A stretch of DNA of 24,183 nucleotides, taken from the NCBI GenBank assembly GCA_021464525.1, contig JADRCO010000957.1, forward strand, positions 1 to 24,183, written 5' to 3'. The DNA comes from Rhizophagus sp. LPA8_4_AMF. Lineage: Eukaryota > Glomeromycota > Glomeromycetes > Glomerales > Glomeraceae. Positions 20,713 to 24,183 of this stretch are shown piece after piece. The notes beneath the pieces were generated by a model, which worked only from the letters and a program-made list of their open reading frames with translations, searched no databases and was not told where the DNA came from. A program made the translations under genes and the position numbers. The stretch's first letter is position 1, and each line of letters opens with the position of its first letter.

Positions 20713-21647
20713 GTGTGAAAACTATAATTTTAAAAACTTTATAGTTTCTTTATACACGTTAAAAAGACAAGAAACAAAAAATATTTTAGTTCATAAAAAA
20801 AGGATTCACAGGAAAGCAAACCCGTAAAATATTTCCGTGATCCTAAAACCCAAAATAAAAGAATGTTACACGAATCCACGCCACAAACAGCCAAAGCCGC
20901 CAACTTAATACCTTTTTTTTAAAATATTCTAATAAAATAATCGGGTGTTATTTCGACAGAATCTAATACGATATGAACTTGTCAAATACAAGAAGAAATC
21001 GATCGATCAGCTGCAAAGCCTTTTTCACTTTTCCTATTTTTTTTATAAGCCTATAACAAAGCCATATAGATAAACCGAGCCTCTTAAACCAATCAGTCCC
21101 TTACAAATCTTTTTACTGGGACAACACGGTAATAATATAGTAAACGGTAACAGTAAGAAGGCTTTAAATTTTTTTATTATATTATATATTGAAAATTTTC
21201 TTGCCTCTGAGCGAGGTTTTATATATGTGAAGCCACTCTCCAATTAACTCCGATATAGAATTGAATGAATCATAAATGCGTAAATGTTCAAAAAAGTGAC
21301 GCCATGGCAAAAAAAATTTTAATGAATAAGTCATGTGATTTTTATTTCTGTTATCCATTCCGAGTTAGTTTTTGCATCCGTAGCTTCAAAAGTAAAAAAT
21401 ATATATGACATCATCTGAGAAGAAATGGTTAAAGTAGATGAAATTTTTTAATTAAAAATTTAACTTTGCCTAATACTAATTAAATGAATGCAATTCTAGA
21501 GATAAATTACTTTTTTAGTTTTATTTAATAAACTATAATTAATACTAATTACCTCTAAAATAACAACTATTAAAAAAAAAAGTTATATTATTTTCTGACT
21601 AAACCAAAATTCTAAATATATTTATACATTAATTAGGAAACATAAAT
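20713..21647. other. Intergenic, promoter of membrane-protein gene
   Basis: Both flanking genes run leftwards, so this gap holds the 3' UTR of the GDP-fucose transporter gene and the promoter of the membrane-protein gene. It is less AT-extreme than other gaps at 20800-21260. A minus-strand frame at 21043-21243 starts at TTG and shows no family pattern, so it is not called. No RNA gene is visible. Confidence 0.4.
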
Positions 21648-22985
21648 TTATTTTCGGACCATTTCCCTATATCGCACCCAAGAATATAAACCTGAGCCGA
21701 ATAAAGCGAGGAATATACCAGTTCCATTCTATATAATAGAAAAAATAATTTATTAAGATAACACCAATATTGAAATGACTTAATAAGTTAAATTTAATAA
21801 CTTACCAAAAGTGAAATTGGATTTTGGAAATACCAAGCAGCCAAAGTGGTTTGGAAACAACTTTTTGCAGTCCCGGAAATTGTGCTGGTTAAAGGCGTCG
21901 TGAATTTAATTTGCAAGAACATTGCAATGTTGATGACAAATCCAGTGATACCAGTGATAGTCATTAATGTCCAGAATCCTCTTTCATATAAGAAATCTAC
22001 CGTTACAATTCTTTGCAATTCACCAGCAAAAATTACTAATGGGAAAAGGAAGAATATCGATAGAGTTGTATTATAATGAAGAAGCCGCCTAAAAAAAAAT
22101 AATAGAGTCTTAATTGAATGTAAGAATTATAGAAAAGTGTAAAAGGGATATATAATTACCATTCGTTATTATCTACTGCGCTAAGTGTTTTTTTAACATA
22201 AATACCATACAATGCAACGAATGCACTGGAAGCAACACCATAAATGATACCTTCCCATGAAAAATTTATTTCCCCATAAGAACCAATAACGAAACCAAAG
22301 AAAACAATACTACAACAAATTAATGCATTGAATGAAGTTTTGGCTCCAAGAAGTGTGTATGTAAAGAAAATATTAAAAATAATTGAAAGTGAGCGGGCAA
22401 CCTATAATAAATTACATTAAACTAGAGTTATAAATTTAATTTTCTAGATCGTATATTTGAAAATATGACAAACCTGATAAAAAGTAACTTCTACATATTG
22501 CAAACATAAGTTGTTGAAGGCCAACATCATAACATACACAAATGTTAATGGAGCGACCTTACGGGCAATGCTTAAATTGAATTCATACGGTGGGATAAAT
22601 GAACTAACACTATTCGCAATAAATGTAGAATTTATACGAACATTATTCGCTGAATATATAATAAACAGGAAAACATCACAGAGTTTTTAATTTTGCAATT
22701 TAATAAATACCTTTGACCCAAAGTTCCCCATACTATCAGAATAGCCAACGCGACAACAAGTTGATACCATGTTACAAATAATGGAAATGGAAATTTATAC
22801 TCTGAAACACTTAGAATATATTTGTTTAAAAATACTACTGATAAAGAAACAGCCCAGTAAAATGCGACTACCGATAAAATAACAGTCGGCGAATGCTGTT
22901 TTTGGTGATGAGCATATGCAGATGCTGACGTAGCTGGAGGTGGAAGAAAGGGTTTCTCATCGGTTTTTTCGTCAGGAGAAACCAT
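21648..22985 (-). CDS. GDP-fucose transporter, SLC35C1-like (Golgi nucleotide-sugar transporter)
   Basis: This should exchange GDP-fucose for GMP across the Golgi membrane and so feed fucosyltransferases. The five exons are 22985-22718, 22649-22474, 22401-22160, 22088-21806 and 21728-21648, which join in frame to 349 residues (human SLC35C1 is 364). A cytosolic Pro/Ser-rich N-terminus is followed by about ten hydrophobic helices of the drug/metabolite-transporter fold. Family motifs are SVVFLNKYIL, FVTWYQ, FNNLCLQYVEVTFYQVARSL, YGIYVKKTLSAVDNNEWRL, LQIKFTTPLTSTISGTAKSC and a final YSWVRYREM. The first intron is odd. The strong-looking donor GTATTT at 22710 would give a frameshift and a stop three codons later, so a weak donor GTCAAA at 22717 is needed to keep the frame. 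Fucose-containing glycans are expected in early-diverging fungi. Confidence 0.92.
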
Positions 22986-23494
22986 TTTTATTTACTTCTT
23001 TCTTATTAATATACCTCTAATATTACTTTTTAGCATACAACTTTTGACAGATCTAAACTGACTTATATTTGAATAATAAATAATACAAAAATATCAAAAG
23101 GAAAAAAAGGAGAATGTATTTTATATTCACTTATTGCGAATAATCTATTTCAATGAAACACGATATAAAATAAGGTAATTTTCATATAAATAGCAGATAA
23201 ATATTTAGTAAATATTGGTCACGTACAGTATGTATACTATACTTAGGAATTATATTACATTTTTGGTAACTCAAATTTTAAAAATATCACGACAAAGATT
23301 CTAAGTTAAAATCTACTATACATAATGTGCATATTTTGCCGAATATTTGGAAATATCTCTGATTGGCCAAACGTAAGTATAAAATTTAAGAGCATAGTTC
23401 ATAAAAAAGTATAAAGTAATAATGAAATAATACTGGTTTGTATAAATAATTATTTTTATCCCTGATTAAGTAAGTTCGCGAGTCATTTACTATT
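22986..23494. other. Intergenic, promoter of transporter gene
   Basis: It contains the upstream region of the transporter gene and the downstream side of the tRNA gene. No ORF, repeat or RNA gene is evident apart from the Pol III terminator at its right end. The frame at 23386-23580 is only an artefact of reading through the tRNA. Confidence 0.4.
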
Positions 23495-23503
23495 AAAAAA
23501 AAA
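23495..23503 (-). terminator. RNA polymerase III terminator of tRNA-Thr
   Basis: A run of nine A on the plus strand is nine T on the transcribed strand. It begins 19 bp after the tRNA 3' end, which is a normal distance for a Pol III terminator. Confidence 0.85.
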
Positions 23504-23522
23504 GAAAAATTACATAGGGAAC

Positions 23523-23594
23523 AGCCCCTTGGCGGATTCGAACCACCGATCTTCGCTTTACGAGAGCGACGCCTTACCACTGGGCCAAAGAGGC
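23523..23594 (-). tRNA. tRNA-Thr (anticodon CGU)
   Basis: The minus strand folds as a standard 72-nt tRNA without intron. The acceptor stem is GCCTCTT/AAGGGGC (one T-G pair). The D arm is GCC..GGC. The anticodon stem is TCGCT/AGCGA with loop CTCGTAA, so the anticodon is CGT, which reads the threonine codon ACG. The T stem is GGTGG/CCGCC with loop TTCGAAT, and the discriminator base is T. The internal promoters are a good A box (TGGCCCAGTGG) and B box (GGTTCGAATCC). CCA is not encoded, as expected for a nuclear eukaryotic tRNA. Confidence 0.96.
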
Positions 23595-24014
23595 AACTGT
23601 CTCATAAGCCACCCATATAATTTTCTTTAAACAATTTTAAGTTTAATTCCCAAATGTCAAAAAAGGAACACCTTACATGTCACACTAGGTGGTCAGTCAG
23701 TTTAGTAAATCAAAACTATATCAGGTTATTCAACTTTTTTAGCTTAAACTTTTTGATCGAAAAATAAGAAAAAATTCGTATATAAAAGATAGTTAGATGC
23801 CTAAATAGAACAACGACTTCTTTTGGTAATAATTAGTTTATATAAGCAATTATTTATAATTTTACATTAACCGTTAAATTGCAATATTTTTAGATTTAAA
23901 AATCTCCCCAATATACCTAGGTTTGATTTTATTCTTCTCAAATGGCAGTTATTTTAGGCTTCATATAATTTATTTCTAAAGATACAAAATAGTTAACAAA
24001 ATGGATATACTGTA
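23595..24014. other. Intergenic, no gene seen
   Basis: AT-rich sequence without ORFs of note. It separates the tRNA gene from the transposon end at the right edge. A short GGTCAGTCAG string at about 23691 is not part of a recognisable element. Confidence 0.4.
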
Positions 24015-24183
24015 CAGTACCCGACAAAAAGTCAGTGGGCACCTATAAATTACAATAATCATTATAAAAATATATTCTTAAATATATTTTTTTTTTAATA
24101 ATTAACCTGCCATTTATGTTATAAGTAAAGTTGATTGCCAAGTCGAATTACAAATACTTTGAAAATTGTATGAACTTCTGATT
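24013..24183 (+). mobile_element. Probable Tc1/mariner-type terminal repeat, element truncated by window edge
   Basis: After a TA at 24013-24014 the sequence reads CAGTACCCGACAAAAAGTCA and continues GTGGGCACC to 24043. This matches the style of Tc1/mariner ends, which begin CAGTGCC/CAGTACC, carry a CAAAA-GT core and end near GG(A/C)CACC beside a TA target. The element would extend to the right beyond the window. No transposase is seen in the 140 bases that remain, and no partner TIR exists to the left. Superfamily is inferred from the terminus alone. Confidence 0.5.

Noticed and set aside
23386..23580. 64-residue frame with an Arg-rich start
   Set aside because: It is a reading of the tRNA-Thr gene and its downstream flank.
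1..24183. CRISPR arrays, bacterial operons or riboswitches
   Set aside because: No regularly spaced repeats are present, and the gene structure is clearly eukaryotic with spliceosomal introns.

Overview
The window looks like nuclear DNA of an AT-rich fungus, most likely an arbuscular mycorrhizal fungus (Glomeromycotina, Rhizophagus-like). The evidence is very AT-rich intergenic DNA full of A/T homopolymers, genes split by short GT..AG introns (mostly 67-88 bp, a few longer), and a fungal-type TAM41, a fungal-type diacylglycerol lipase and a GDP-fucose transporter. It also has a Crinkler (CRN) effector-type gene and decayed hAT DNA transposons. The species assignment is inference; no marker gene is present.

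Left part (1-7562). A single-exon, Ser/Asn-rich coiled-coil ORF (+, 800-1738) converges on a seven-exon mitochondrial CDP-diacylglycerol synthase gene TAM41 (-, 2397-4112). Upstream of TAM41, in the same orientation, is a four-exon class-3 sn1-specific diacylglycerol lipase (-, 4834-7562). Both TAM41 and the lipase act on glycerolipids (phosphatidic acid/CDP-DAG and DAG), but nothing shows that they are co-regulated.

Middle part (7563-16441). About 8.9 kb has no intact gene. It holds remains of mobile DNA: a 563-bp non-autonomous hAT-like element with an 8-bp target-site duplication and subterminal TTACGGC repeats, a 138-bp MITE with near-perfect terminal inverted repeats and its own 8-bp duplication, the decayed C-terminal half of a hAT transposase, and another decayed ORF.

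Right part (16442-24183). An intact, intronless 722-residue CRN-type gene sits at the edge of this gene-poor stretch. Its N-terminal CRN header is followed by a segment that resembles a RAMA domain (inference) and then a trypsin-fold (NAL1-like) serine protease domain with a plausible H434/D516/S666 triad. This is the most interesting object in the window. Two minus-strand genes follow: a two-exon five-TM membrane protein of unknown function and a five-exon Golgi GDP-fucose transporter. Then come a tRNA-Thr(CGU) gene and, at the right edge, one end of what looks like a Tc1/mariner element.

All multi-exon coordinates were derived by hand from splice signals and frame continuity. Every multi-exon model closes in frame.
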